DNA of 62,000 nt from Cristatella mucedo. Lineage: Eukaryota > Bryozoa > Phylactolaemata > Cristatellidae. Location: assembly GCA_009760855.2 (NCBI GenBank), contig WPIO01000122.1, forward strand, positions 957,501 to 1,019,500, in the 5' to 3' direction. A program made the translations under genes and the position numbers. Of the stretch, positions 1-11,822 are shown in pieces (positions within the stretch are counted from its first letter, which is position 1; the number at the start of each line of letters is the position of its first letter). A model generated the notes under the pieces. It saw only the letters and a list, made by a program, of their open reading frames with translations, searched no databases and had not been told where the DNA came from.

Positions 1-1200
1 ACGTAAGCCTGGCATATACTTGGGAGGATCTTTCCGGCTTACGATTGGCGAAATGAAGCTCTTTCGGCTGCCCACCAACCAGTTTGGCGAGCTACTACCG
101 GGAAGCCTCGTATCTGGCTGGGGCGCCTGCCTGAGGGTACGGATGAAAGTCGGTAAATTCAGTTTAACAGCTGCAGCAGCACCAGTGGCCAGGGAAGCAG
201 GCTACAGACGTGCAATACTCAACCGCAGACGATAGCTGCATGCAAATAGCTGAGGGGCTACGCTAGAAAGTGTCTTAAGGCTGATTCGATACGGAGCCCA
301 TCAGACTAGGTGCTACAGTGCTCTTTTCGATCACTCTAGAAACGAGAAGGATCTCTTATGACGACAACGTTTCGACCTGCAAAAAGTTCCTCGAGGCATG
401 GTGTTCCACACCGTGTACACTCCTGCAACTCAGGATCCTTTCATCGAGGTTATTTTGTAATGTTGTTAGGATCTCTAGCTGTTTTCAAGGTAACAGTAGA
501 CTGTTATTTTGCAAAACAGACTATATTCATTCAGCTGCCTGTCGTTTTAGTACGTCAACTCTCTTTTCGTCACTTTTCTTCTGACGTGAAACTGACCTAA
601 AATTGCATAATGTTGAAACTAGGGTGCAGAGGACATTTTCACCCCTCCTTTGTACAACAGGTTGACGAACTAGGCGATGTCCAATTCTTATGCTTTGCGA
701 CCGCAGCCAACAAAGAAATTGTGCTTCAATTCCCCTCCTATCTAAGAGAAACCGCCGAGTTGCTGTCGATTAAAAACTATAAGTTTACCGTCTTTTTTTT
801 TTAATTTGGGTCTGGCTCCGTCTACTTAAAAGTCTTCCTGCTCCTCATGCAAAAATATATACTTGCGTCGTGACAACTCTTAACTTGACCATCTTCAAAA
901 TGAAACTAAGTGCTTGTATTGATCACAGCATTTAGAGGTGTAACGCCGAAGGCTCGGCGGGGATAAGCTTGACCTGCCGCTTCCCAGCGGCGTAGCCTAT
1001 CGCCTAATGCCGTTCGGTGCGCGCCTACGCGCAATAAGCTGGCCGCCACGAAACGAGCGTTTCTGGCTCTGACCTGCTTACCGTTACTAAAGGGGGTCGC
1101 GAGTCCGCGGCGTGAATTGGAAAGCGACACACACACAGATTGGGGATTTTACTGAACTTTATTCGCAAGCGCACAAAGTCGCTGCGCGTCTAGTTCAGCT
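1..1200. other. No gene recognised
   Basis: Mixed-composition sequence with only short, unconvincing open frames. No repeat was matched elsewhere in the window. It lies downstream of the RPTP gene. Confidence 0.4.
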
Positions 1201-1224
1201 TTATCTCCACACTCCTCGCACGTT

Positions 1225-1560
1225 CTCGACTGCACCAATACTCTTGCGGAGGGGATACTCCTCCACACTGAGCGCGACCCGGACCCTAAACCCTAACCGG
1301 TGAACTAGGAATCCGTTCCCACCTGTGCCGAGGGAATACCCCAAACACGCCAACTTAAGCACTCTTGCGGAGGGAATACTTCTCCGCACTAAAGCGCGTA
1401 CCGGAGTCTAAACCCTGACCGGTGAACTAGAACTTGGTTTCCACTAGTGCGACAGGAATACTCCACACACGCCAACTCAAGCACTCCTGCGGAGGAAATA
1501 CTTCTCCACACTGAAGCGCGAACCGGAGCCCAAACCCTACCCGGAGAACTAGGGCTCCAC
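1225..1560. repeat. Tandem repeat, period about 121 bp, about 2.7 units
   Basis: The marker TTGCGGAGG or CTGCGGAGG recurs near 1,244, 1,365 and 1,487. Each unit also carries AAACCCT followed by AACCGGTGAACTAG or a variant, and GCCAACT. The units have diverged by point changes. The long open frames on both strands here are by-products of the GC-rich repeat. Confidence 0.85.
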
Positions 1561-2128
1561 AGAAGCCAACCACTCCTAGCTCGCACCGGCAAATCCCTAT
1601 GCCGAGACCACATGCTAGCGCGCACACTCAAAACACGAAAGAACACAAAATGCCAGCTCGGGCGCGATACGACCGTGTTCGGTGGAGTTCCACCGAATCC
1701 TCTTAGCGTTGTCTCGTCCTGTACCGTCAATCGCCGGCGAACAGCCCGCCCTCCTCCCTCGCTTTCAGAGAAACGAGTGCGACGGCGTCGAAGCCGGACC
1801 AAAGACTAAAGAGACCCAGACAGAGCGTCGCTCGACTCTTAAATACTTGGCTGAGACAATGGGGCAAGAGATTAGTGGTATTGGGCCCGACACCTTGGCC
1901 CATTACGGTAAGGAACTAATACTGGCACTAGGCCACTGGAATGTCCCTCTGTCCAGCTTGAATGGCGAATGGGTTTCACACGATTCTTTTTGGACAGAGT
2001 GGTGGCGAAGGTTGACAGGCCAGTCAACATCAATCAGCCGCTCACGCGGGTATCGGACCAATTCTAAAGGCCGACTCGCCACTGCTGGTCAGAGAGCTTC
2101 CAGGCTTGCTCTTAAGCGCTTCCTCTCT

Positions 2129-2192
2129 AACCGCACTGACGCTCCTCTCTGGCTCACTGCAACCGCACTGACGCTCCTCTCTGGCTCACTGC
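2129..2192. repeat. Perfect 32-bp tandem duplication
   Basis: Two identical 32-bp copies side by side, each beginning AACCGCACTGACGCTCC. The lack of differences suggests a recent event. Confidence 0.9.
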
Positions 2193-2283
2193 TCCAGGAC
2201 AAAGGGGCTCTAGCCCGGCGCCGAACAGCTCTTTTTCGCGCTAAAATTCAGCCAAGGCCAGCAGGGCGCTACAGAGGGTTCCT

Positions 2284-2513
2284 GCGATTGGTCCTTTATG
2301 TGCTTATGCGTGCTGACGCTGTGCACGAGTCCACTAACCATATTTGCAAGGTGACCCTGTGTATGTCACCCCTAAACGTGCTTTTCTTGTTGTTTATTTA
2401 GCATTCTACCACAAGCCAATCGACGGTTTTTCTTTGATGCAAATATAAATTGCTCTAGAAAGATATTGAGTTATCCAAAGGTGCTTTATAAACTTTACTA
2501 TTATTATAATTAC
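2284..2513 (+). mobile_element. LINE-B 3' UTR relic
   Basis: The sequence from TGTGCTTATGCGTGCTGAC to the hairpin remnant and (TTA)n matches the 3' UTR of the LINE-B copy at 49.9-51.5 kb. It provides the end of a 239-codon open frame that starts at 1,682, which is therefore not a gene. Confidence 0.8.
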
Positions 2514-2548
2514 CTTGCAAGTTTTTCTGGTCTTAACGAAGGATGAAA

Positions 2549-2781
<233 letters not shown>

Positions 2782-2892
2782 TATATGCATTAAATACCGA
2801 ATGCATAGACTTTAACAAGGAGGACGCTAGTAACGTTGCATTGTATTTTTGAAAATATAAATTCGATACTTATTTCGCAAAATAAGCGAAAC

Positions 2893-3195
2893 TGTAGGGG
2901 CTCGCGGACGCGCGATGGCGGCGCGACGAAGAGCGAAGCCCCCCCCCCCCACAAGCGAGTCGTTGCGTTGTCGACGACGGCTGCATTATATGATATAGCG
3001 CCGTCGTGGGTGCTGCTCCGGAGCACGAGGTATTAAGAGAGAGAAGAGAGTGGATAGCGTGCGTGCTGGCCGACGCGCAGGCAGAAAGTGAATTGCGTGG
3101 CAACGAACGTGTCACTTGCCGGCAAGGAGCGTTCTCGTTGGGCAAATGGAATGTCGGCTGGTGGCGGAACCACACAATGGTGATGATACGCCCAC
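2893..3195. repeat. Unknown repeat R1, copy 1
   Basis: About 300 bp, GC-rich, strongly similar to 4,311-4,608 in the same orientation. Shared landmarks are AAGAGCGAAGCCCCC, ACAAGCGAGTCGTTG, the palindrome TGCTCCGGAGCA and GCAAGGAGCGTTCTCGTTGG. No coding potential was recognised. It contains a run of 12 C that is shorter in copy 2. Confidence 0.85.
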
Positions 3196-3570
3196 AGAGG
3201 CTCCCCTTAGTCACGCCGCGTGAGCCGGGAGACATTACGCCGAGCGGTTAGACGACCGCAGCAAACAGGAGAGGACGAAAATGTCGGGCGAGTTCAAGCC
3301 CGGTACTTGGCCCAGTGGTCGGCTGCCGTAGGCGGTGGCGTAGTAGCCGTGCAGCGCCCACGTTGAGGCAGGAGTCTCCGAACAGCACTAGTGGCTGCGT
3401 AGTCACAGCCGAACAGTGTCTGGTTGGCGGCGGCGTTGAGACGTAGCCGACAGCACACAAGTGGAGAGAAGCATTGCCGACGAGCGCCGACTGGCAGTTT
3501 AGTAGTGAAGGGCGTAACGTACCGGTCGGTAGTTGTTGGATGGTCGCCGAGTTTGAAGTAGAGTAATGAT
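3196..3570. other. No gene recognised
   Basis: GC-rich sequence between R1 and a LINE-B relic. The open frames on both strands are short and lack recognisable motifs. Confidence 0.4.
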
Positions 3571-3572
3571 AA

Positions 3573-4290
3573 TATAACAATAATAATAATGCACTTGATA
3601 AAGCGCCCTCAGGGAACTCAATCTCTCTAGGCGCTTTACATTTGCTGCAAAAGGATATGCAATTGAATGGTGAGTAATATCATGCTTGATAAACAGACAT
3701 AATGAATAACATGGTTAGGGGTGACACGCACAGGGGCAGCATGCAAATGTGGTTAGTTGCAGCAAGCAGTGTCAGCACGCATAAGCACATCAAAGACGAA
3801 TTGCAGGGACCCACTAAATGCCGTCCTAAATAGGTGTTTTTAATTTCTTTTTAAATGTGGTCAGGTCAGAGGATGTTCTGACGCAAGTCGGGAGAAATTT
3901 CCAGGCTTTGGGAGCATACGAACTAAATGCACGGTCTCCAAATGATTTGAGGTTTGTTCGAGGTATTTGTAGACTGCTGGATTCCAAAAAGTGGGTGGTA
4001 CGATGCTTGGCCTGATGAAGTAGTATATCAGAGAGATAAGCTGGAGCCAAAGAAGGCAGTGACCGAAAAGTGAGCGAAAAAACCTTGAAGTCAATCCGTT
4101 GCTTGACTGGTAGCCAGTGCAGGTCGGTTAGAAGCGGTGTGATGTGGCAACTGTGACGCTCACGACAGACAAGCCTAGCTGCGGAGTTTTGCACCAGCTG
4201 CAATCGCCTGATCGCACATGTTGGTCGGCCAGTAAGCAGCGAGTTGCAGAAGTCGAGACGGGAAGTCACGTAAGGTTGCATGCTCGAGTC
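3573..4290 (-). mobile_element. 5'-truncated LINE-B copy (end of reverse transcriptase and 3' UTR)
   Basis: Minus strand encodes the C-terminal part of the LINE-B protein, with RLDFCNSLLTGRPTCAIRRL, HWLPVKQRIDFKV and SFGDRAFSSYAPKAWK. The 3' UTR and hairpin follow and end in (AAT)n on the plus strand at about 3,576. The 5' end is cut at about 4,290, just before R1 copy 2. Confidence 0.9.
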
Positions 4291-4310
4291 AATCGTCGTG
4301 GTCACTATTT

Positions 4311-4608
4311 TGTAGGGGCACGAGGGTGAGCGACTGCGGTGCGACAAAGAGCGAAGCCCCCACAAGCGAGTCGTTGTGTAGTCGACGACGGCTGTATTAT
4401 CTGAACTAGCACCGTCGTGCATGCTGCTCCGGAGCACGAGGTTTTAAGAGAGAGAAGACAGTGGATAGCGATTGTGCAGGCCGATGCACAGGCAGAAAGT
4501 GAATTGCGTGGCAACGGACGCGTCACGTGCCGGCAAGGAGCGTTCTCGTTGGGCGATCGGAACGTCGGCTAGGGGGCGGAACCAGGTGACGGCGATGATA
4601 CGCCCGCA
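4311..4608. repeat. Unknown repeat R1, copy 2
   Basis: Second copy of the R1 repeat, about 1.4 kb from the first and in the same orientation. Divergence by substitutions and short gaps suggests an old duplication or a dispersed family. Confidence 0.85.
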
Positions 4609-4864
4609 AAACAACCATCCCGCTAAGCAGGTTAAAAAAGGTACATTTATTTTCATAAAATGCACAAGTTCAGCACGAATGAGCTCTTTTCCACTTCAGA
4701 ATCACGTAGCCCGACTAAAATTTTTTGATTGGTGCTGATTCTCCAAACCATGAAGTTTGACGAGTTTCGAATGCAGTATCCAAGACCGCTTCTACAAGCT
4801 TAAATTTAATCTTTTTATTGGATCATATAGCACAAGAGGTTGCGCACTTTAAGCCATTAAATAA

Positions 4865-5240
4865 CAATATAATATAATAATAATAATGGCCTTGATTAAG
4901 TGCCCTCAGATAACTCAATCTCTTTCTAAGTGCTTGACATTTGCTGCAATGGGAAATGCAATTGAATGGTTGTGAGCCGTGATGGCACACTAGGTAAGGT
5001 GGTTGCTTTCACGACCTTGGTCCCGAGGTCGTGGGTTCGATTCCTGCAGTGGGTGATCCTTTATCGCCACTGCAAGCGGTGGTGATAGCCGTAAAGGCTC
5101 TTCTGTCGCTATACAAAAAGAGGCTGTTTAATCAGCTACGATTTTTTGTGTGAGTAATATCGTGCTTGATAAAAAAAAACAATGAATAACATGGTCAGGT
5201 GTGACTTGCACATGGTCAGCATGCAAATGTGGTTAGTGGC
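4865..5240 (-). mobile_element. LINE-B 3' end, interrupted by SINE-2
   Basis: The LINE-B hairpin and 3' UTR (minus) lie at 4,865-4,969 and resume at about 5,151 with GAGTAATATCGTGCTTGAT. Uninterrupted copies, such as the one at 3,660-3,720, read straight across this point. Confidence 0.85.
4970..5150 (+). mobile_element. SINE-2 (tRNA-derived), nested in LINE-B
   Basis: Begins GAGCCGTGATGGCACACTAG (A-box-like TGGCACACTAGGTAAGG). A perfect pol III B box, GGTTCGATTCC, lies at 5,034-5,044. The tail GCTATACAAAAAGAGGCTG matches the copy at 54,764-54,938. A short GTG-rich duplication at the ends may be the target site. Confidence 0.85.
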
Positions 5241-6964
5241 AGCTTTCTGCTTGTGCCTGCCGCAAACAGAACACATGCTTCCCACCCAGACTTTCGGCGG
5301 GCGCTTGCCCCAGAGCTAGTGTCATCCTTCCCTATAGCGTCGTCGGTTCTTTATCGTATATATTATTTCATAACGTAGTGCAGGTCTTTTATTGGTTAGC
5401 TTTTGCCTTTCAAGACCATTCCTGGATGATGCTGCATTTTCTAGCATTCCAGAATACGACACGTTGACACGTACGACATAAGTGCACCGTTGCCCTTTAC
5501 TGTTATCTGAGTATATGCAGGCCGGTACCGCTCCTTTCGTAAACAGCTGTCAGGAGCATTACCGGCAGTGCAAAGCTGTGGTCCGCCTGTGGTGTGGTTT
5601 GGACAGGCCGGTAACCACAGTCAGAGCCGAACCATACTTACAAAAGAAAGAAATTAAGGACTCATGCTCATAATTGTATAACCGTTTCAAACGACGCAAC
5701 ACAACATCTTTGTCAAAAAAGTAGAACCGGGTTTTGCTGCTGAGTTATCATCAAGTATTCTCTAAGTCATGGACCACCCCCTTCACATTTGTGACGTATA
5801 CACCGAGAACGCGCGAGTAGTTTGGACGCAGGTAGGAAGCCAGACTCACCGTATAATCTAGGTAAAGATAATGATTCCGTATACATGACATAGGAAAGTA
5901 TATTCGGCAGCACCGAAGGGTTACAGATGCAGCTGAGTTCCAGGGGTCAGAGGCTATTTCCCACCAAACACAGCCATACTCCGGCCATGTTGCCGCTTGC
6001 CATATCGCTGACAAAAGGTAGGACGAGCTGCCGTCAGGTTAGACCTCTTTATAATAACGCATGCGCCAACAACAGGGTAACTAAATAAGTCTACAGGGAG
6101 GGTTCTACTTAGTCTTATCTTCGCCGTGCATCACGTCGTAATATATTTAGCGGCCGTCCGTACCAGAAAATGCATTTCTTCTCGTGAGAGTGCGACTTGG
6201 GCTCGGGCTGAGTGAAGCCCCGAGGCTTTGGCGTAAACTAAAGCAAGGGACTTGCATCTACTGCTGAAAGCTGCTTGGCTTGAGGTGTACAGCGCTGAAA
6301 AGTCTCCTGCGAAACACGCACGTAGTCATTGTGGCTTTGTGGAATTTCATGTAGAGATATGCTACGTTACTTCAGGACGCCGAGCTACGGTCTCTGCGAA
6401 CTCCAGCACCGTTTGTGAAGATTGAAGCGATCCTCGCGTACGATGCGATGTTCAAGATCGACGACGCTGAGCGAGCGCCGAATCAGCACCGAAAAAAATG
6501 GATGCGATCCGTCGGCTGCCGAAAGAACCCGCTGAGCGACTGCATCAGAGCGGCGAACTCGGGCTGGGCGCTTGCCTACATCAGAGGGCAGTTAGCGAGC
6601 CATCGGCGGCCTGCGAATAACACCGGGTTGTGCAAACGTCTCTCGGCCTCGTCCGGCCGGAGGTAGGTAGGACGCTGGACACCGAGCCCGTACCCATTAA
6701 GAAGCTTCAGGAGCTGCGTATGAATTGGTTGCAAACGATTCTGCCTGCAACTTCCTCTTGCCGGCAGCAGCGCAGCCGTGTGCCTTAAGATCGAGCGCCC
6801 GATAAATGGCAACGCGCCGCTTGATCTGCCGCGGGCCGCGTAATGCCAAACGAGAACTGTAGTACAAATCGGAGCCTCTAGCGGAGATATCTCTCTATGC
6901 AGGTGGAGACCGCGGTGGAGACCAACATGCGGTGGAGACCTCGAGAGCCAGGACGAACAGATGG
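5241..6964. other. No gene recognised
   Basis: Mixed-composition DNA with several short open frames, none with a recognisable domain. No repeat shared with the rest of the window was noticed. Confidence 0.4.
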
Positions 6965-7255
6965 AAGAGCTGCCGTTGTATGACAGTGGCTCCGGCGTCA
7001 GCTGCTCTTGTGGGAGTCTCACGGAGACACAGCGGGCGAACGTGTGCGCTAAACGAGACTCTCCTTTACTTCTCTCAACGGGCACACGTATGGGTGCCCA
7101 ATCAATCGCAGCAGACGACACGAAATGTGACCTGCATTAGTGGCCCGACGCAGGACTGCTTCACTGGCTCGACTATTGGCCGCAGGTGAGGCGTGTGTGC
7201 ATTCGTGTCAGGTGCTTCGTTAATTACAGCAGAAGCCGCAGGCACATACAACACT
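6965..7255. repeat. Unknown repeat R2, copy 1
   Basis: About 290 bp similar to 37,120-37,405 in the same orientation. Shared blocks are GTGGGAGTCTCA, ACCTGCATTAGTGGCCCGA, GGTGAGGC and AATTACAGCAGAAGCCGCAGG. The minus strand of both copies shares a short open frame (PAASAVI then D-x-N-A-H), but no known domain. Confidence 0.8.
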
Positions 7256-8396
7256 GCTCTGTCACTAGCCCGTTCCATTGCGTCGTTGGGTCGCCTAGCC
7301 TCACCCGCTCTGAAGTCGCAGAGTAAATTTCTCGGCGGTGGTAAGAAAGTCACCCTGGCAAAGATGGAAATTCGGCCAGCGACCAAGAATGCTGTAGGGC
7401 TTCGTTGAAGTTATCGCCCTTATCACTAAAAGAGGTGGGTGATAATATGGGCGCAGGAATTGTTTGGCACGTCTTCGTCTTTAAGCAATTCGCTCGCAAT
7501 AAGACGCGTAGTCGCAGCAGCCGATGAAAAACTAGCAACTCAGTAGATTGGCGGCTTTTAGCAGTCAATCGCAGGGTCAGTCGTCTTGCAGAGAACTCAA
7601 GGTCAGACCTCGAAACTCGTAGACCACGGAGTTGCCGATCACGGCTAATGTGGCGAGGCTTAACTTGTCGTTGATGCGTAGGCACTGAACATAAGATTCC
7701 ATGAGAAGCTGCCAACGGCGCATGGTGATTCGGCAAGATTTTCAGTAACCTCGCGTAATGGCAGACATGATCGTTTCTGGTTGAACGTTAACCCCCCTTT
7801 CGTATTCGAGTCAGTGACTGACGACAGCTTTGTTGGGATCCAATCAGTAAATCCGGGCGATCTATCTTTAAAGTGCGACGGGCGAGTAGACAGGCGTGTG
7901 CAAAGAGCAAAACAAGCAACGCCAACAAGAGCAAAAGATGGAATTTTTACATATTAAGAAGCAGAAAAAAAACTTGATAGTGAATGGAGATCGCTAGCCT
8001 GAGCGATGGCACGTGGGCTCTTGTAATCGTCTTCGCGAGACCTTGCGTCTCTCTCCTACTCTCTTCCGTGCAAGTGTGAACACGGCTTAATTTCAGCTGT
8101 TATCGCTGAATGCTAAGGACATGTCGCGTACGTCGCTTGGTGCAACCGGAGCAGGACTAAAAAATAGGGGCGTGCTAAATGAGCCGGGGTATTAATGTGG
8201 AGACGCTCGTTATTTCTTTTTCTTGAATAAAAACGGCTTCAAACCGTTTGTGATAGTCCACGATTAGGCAGCAGAAGAGCTCGATAATGGCGAGAAACGA
8301 AGCCATGCGGCTTTTGTGAAGCAACTGGAGAGAGATTACGTTCATTTAGAGTGCTGTAGAATGAATTAAATATATCCTTAAATGCATATTTATATG

Positions 8397-8404
8397 ATAT
8401 ATAC

Positions 8405-8472
<68 letters not shown>

Positions 8473-8478
8473 CTATAT
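8397..8478. repeat. (TA)n(CA)n(TA)n microsatellite
   Basis: TA repeats flank about 16 CA dinucleotides. Confidence 0.97.
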
Positions 8479-10497
8479 TAGTCATCCAATAAGTAACTAA
8501 ATGTGCCATAGCGGGCTATTTGAGTTCTGCTCTACTTTTTGAGCCGCACGTTAGTAGATCTACATCGTGGCTAGAATAATCCCGTGTCACTATAGAGCAA
8601 ACTTCATTCCGATTTTTGTCGACTTGTTTTCTTAAGCAACGGTTGTTCGTTGTAGCTGTTTTGTTGCGCATCTCTTCGTTTACATGCGTGAAGCTGTGCT
8701 TTAAAAAGCAGAGTTACATTCCGTTTGTGATACTTTGCGTCTGATGTGTGACAAGTGATCGAGACCCTTCACAATCTTCTGCTCTCAAAACTGGTTATTT
8801 TAGTTGTAACTATTAGTCAATACTCAATCTGACGGTTGGATTGATTGATTAGCGTGATTAAATTTCGTAAGGAAAGACATATTCATATTTATATTAGGCG
8901 TTCGTGCAATGAAGTAGCTTCATACTCTGCCAAGCTCCGCGGATTTAACGAAATGTCGTGCCGAACTTCAGATAATTTTGATGCCATGCTAAGGTAAAAT
9001 TAAATAACTTGACGGAGAGCTTTGTTTCAAAATTAAGCGAGTTGTTAATATTCAGGACTCGACAATGACGGCAGAGAGCAAATAGCTAACATTGACCCCG
9101 TCGGCCCGAGACTATGAATACCCTGTAGTCAGATGTAGTTTAATATCTGAATAAATATTATGAATGGTCTACCTTAAATATCACGGCTAACCAGCAGTTG
9201 GTTGAGAACTATATTTAGACAGCTACATGGCTGAACATCAAGAAGACTAAAAACGCCCGCTAAATTGAACTTATTCATACCAATCTTATAAATTTCAAGG
9301 GAAATATAGCTACACTTTATATAGCACAGGAGCAGGTCACAGTCTAAGCTCTGTAGGACGAATTCTCAAATGTCAATCATTGAAAATTCAAAGGTTATTA
9401 ATTGAAATGAAAGCTTTTCAAGGGCTGCTGATAACATTCAGCGTCTAGTACCATAGCCTTGACTGAAGGGATATTGAACGAAGCGTTAGTTCTTTCAGGT
9501 ATACCCTCAAAGGAGCCCGTGACTTTTGAAACAGGCTTGTGGAATGTGCAACAATGAACTCAAGAGTTGATAAAAAACAACTCTACATCCAGGCAATTTG
9601 GTCGTAAGCATCGCAGATGCAACAGTACGCCGTTTTCACTAGCCTGCCCTGGCTCCAAACTGAGCCGACGTCAAATTCAAGATTTGTTGCGACTCACTAT
9701 GAAGGTCTGTGAGAGAACATGACTCTGCCGCCTGCAAGCTCTGGGCGGAGACCCTATGACGGCTCAGACTGCTTAAGCAACCGCAGGTTCACTAGTGGCG
9801 GAGGGCAGACGATGACTCGGAAGTCCTGCCCAAATCCATGCATTGGCAGCATCTGTGGGACATCCATCTACCACAAACTACCGCCAGCTGTCAGGAGGGT
9901 TCGGAACGAACAATGGCTCGACAGTGCGAAAAAAACGCATGCATAAGAGCTGCCGAAGTAGTACACGGGAGGACTAGATCCGTTGACAAAGGCAGTCGCC
10001 TAGAGTGTGTAGACTGGGCATGGCCGGCTTGCTTTTTGAGAATAAAGTGCTTGGTGTGAAAGCCAGCAGGCTTGTTGCTCGGTCGCACTACCCAGACCTA
10101 CGACAGGTCGTGTGAAGTGTTATCACAAGGTCCCTTCATTTCTCTTGCTCAATCCTCGGTCTCAGCACTATTTCACTAACAGGCTCGGCAATCGTACCAA
10201 CACTCTTCGGGCTCAAGTCGTTTAGCTGTGCCTCGAAGCACACTTCGGTCCATTGGAAATCATGCCTTTAGGTCGAATGCACCGAAACCCTCATGCCGTG
10301 GCTTGATAGCATTCAACGTGAAGCTAAAACACACCTTTTCCTCACGGCAATCGCTAAATCATTCCCATTGTCCTTGGTTTGCTAACGAAAGCTGATGAGG
10401 TGCATGTTGTCAGTAACCGTGTTTACATGCTTCCTTAACAATACCCACAGGGTGCCGAGACAGACATTGAGTTCTCAGAATATACGCATAAATACAG

Positions 10498-10554
10498 ATA
10501 TATATATAAATACAGATATATATATATATATATATATATAAACACACACACACA

Positions 10555-10590
<36 letters not shown>
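10498..10590. repeat. (TA)n(CA)n(TA)n compound microsatellite
   Basis: TA runs with a short central AAACACACACACAC block. Confidence 0.95.
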
Positions 10591-10591
<1 letters not shown>

Positions 10592-11035
10592 TTATAATTC
10601 ATTGGTATATACCGTAGTACAAACTTAAGCTCTATCCAGGTGCTTCATATACAGGGACGTTCAAGCAAGCCAGATTCGATGGATTCGAGAAGCTTCGAGA
10701 GCCATTCTCGGAGCTTGGCAGCACCTGGTTGGACTATTGGCGGCCTATTACGTAAGAGCTACTGGGCTTCACGTTCCTTTTTGTATGAAGTACAGCAGTA
10801 CAAGTTTTTATTAACGCACAGCATTAATAGCATGATGAATTCTAGCACGATAAAGTAAACCAAGCAATCTATACGACACTAGCCATAAAACAAAGGAAAG
10901 TCGTGGAAATCCGAATGACAACTAAGAGAGTTTAGGATATCAAGTTCAAGCACTAGATCAAATAAAACGTTAAAAAAATATGAAACATACCTAAAGCAAA
11001 AGCAACCACATAAGCAAAACAAAATTACTATATAT

Positions 11036-11041
11036 TTTATT
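11036..11041 (-). promoter_or_regulatory. Possible polyadenylation signal AATAAA of the RPTP gene
   Basis: A minus-strand AATAAA lies about 710 nt downstream of the stop codon. Such hexamers are common in AT-rich DNA, so this is only a candidate for the transcript end. Confidence 0.25.
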
Positions 11042-11750
11042 TCCACAGATTGTTAGTGACGTTAAATAGAAAAACTGCCACAAAAGATATCAAAGCACTT
11101 ATTAGTAGCGACCGAAGAATATCTACAGCCGCAAAGCTGCCAAGTTGTACACCACCCACTAAACTGGATATGTATGAAGTACCGGTTGATACAAATTTCA
11201 TTTTATAGGCTAACTAAGAATTAAAGGCTTCTTTTAAAAATTAAACTGAAGGAAGACATAGAAAAAGCATAGCTGCAGGTCAGCCTCTTTTGATTTAGAA
11301 AAAAATGACAAATTTCCAAGATTTTGCATGACGTTTTTGGTGGCATTTGCTCAGGCTGTAAAATTTAGACAGAACTGCTAATGTTAGACCACCGAAGTAA
11401 CCAGCCTTGATTCTTTTCCGCAGCCGGAGAGCCAGAAGAAATAGAGTTTCTCATCATGAGGCTGCCAACAGTACCTTCTGCTAAAATGCAAAGCTGAGTA
11501 ACTTTGAGAGAGAGACTGCTTTTGATTTTTAAAAATATCTTCTTGAAGCTGTGTCCTCTAGATTATAGGAGGCGCTTCATACCCCTGCAGCTTGGAATTC
11601 GCAAGGTTTATGTTCAATAGGTATATCAGTACCAATGTGCAGCAAGGTCGGACCTGATTGGGCAGATGGTCAGATTCGGCTCACACCGTAGCCGTTGGTT
11701 AGCATGGGTGTGAGCGTAGTGTATCTGCATCTGATAGTAGTATGTTTCAA

Positions 11751-11822
11751 TCAAGCATTGGCATAGACGGCCAGTGTATCGCAGTACATCTGAAGGAACT
11801 CATAGATGAAGAGGTACTGCAC
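11751..11822 (-). CDS. RPTP last coding exon with stop
   Basis: 72 nt after a gttctag acceptor: VQYLFIYEFLQMYCDTLAVY, three more residues and TGA at 11,751-11,753. Q-Y-x-F-x-Y-E-x-L matches the last helix of PTP domains (E-Q-Y-x-F-x-Y-E-x-x-L). The protein ends almost at the end of D2, with no tail. Confidence 0.92.
   Translation of the reverse strand: MQYLFIYEFLQMYCDTLAVYANA

Larger units (their letters stand above)
7256..11035. other. No gene recognised; simple repeats only
   Basis: Composition falls to AT-rich at about 7.8 kb. It contains microsatellites at 8,397-8,478 and 10,498-10,590 and a short SINE-1 tail relic at about 10,598-10,655. No domain was seen in the short open frames near 9.7-10.1 kb. 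Confidence 0.4.

Noticed and set aside
1682-2401. 239-codon plus-strand open frame
   Set aside because: It runs through a 32-bp duplication and ends in LINE-B 3' UTR; no domain and no homologous pattern.
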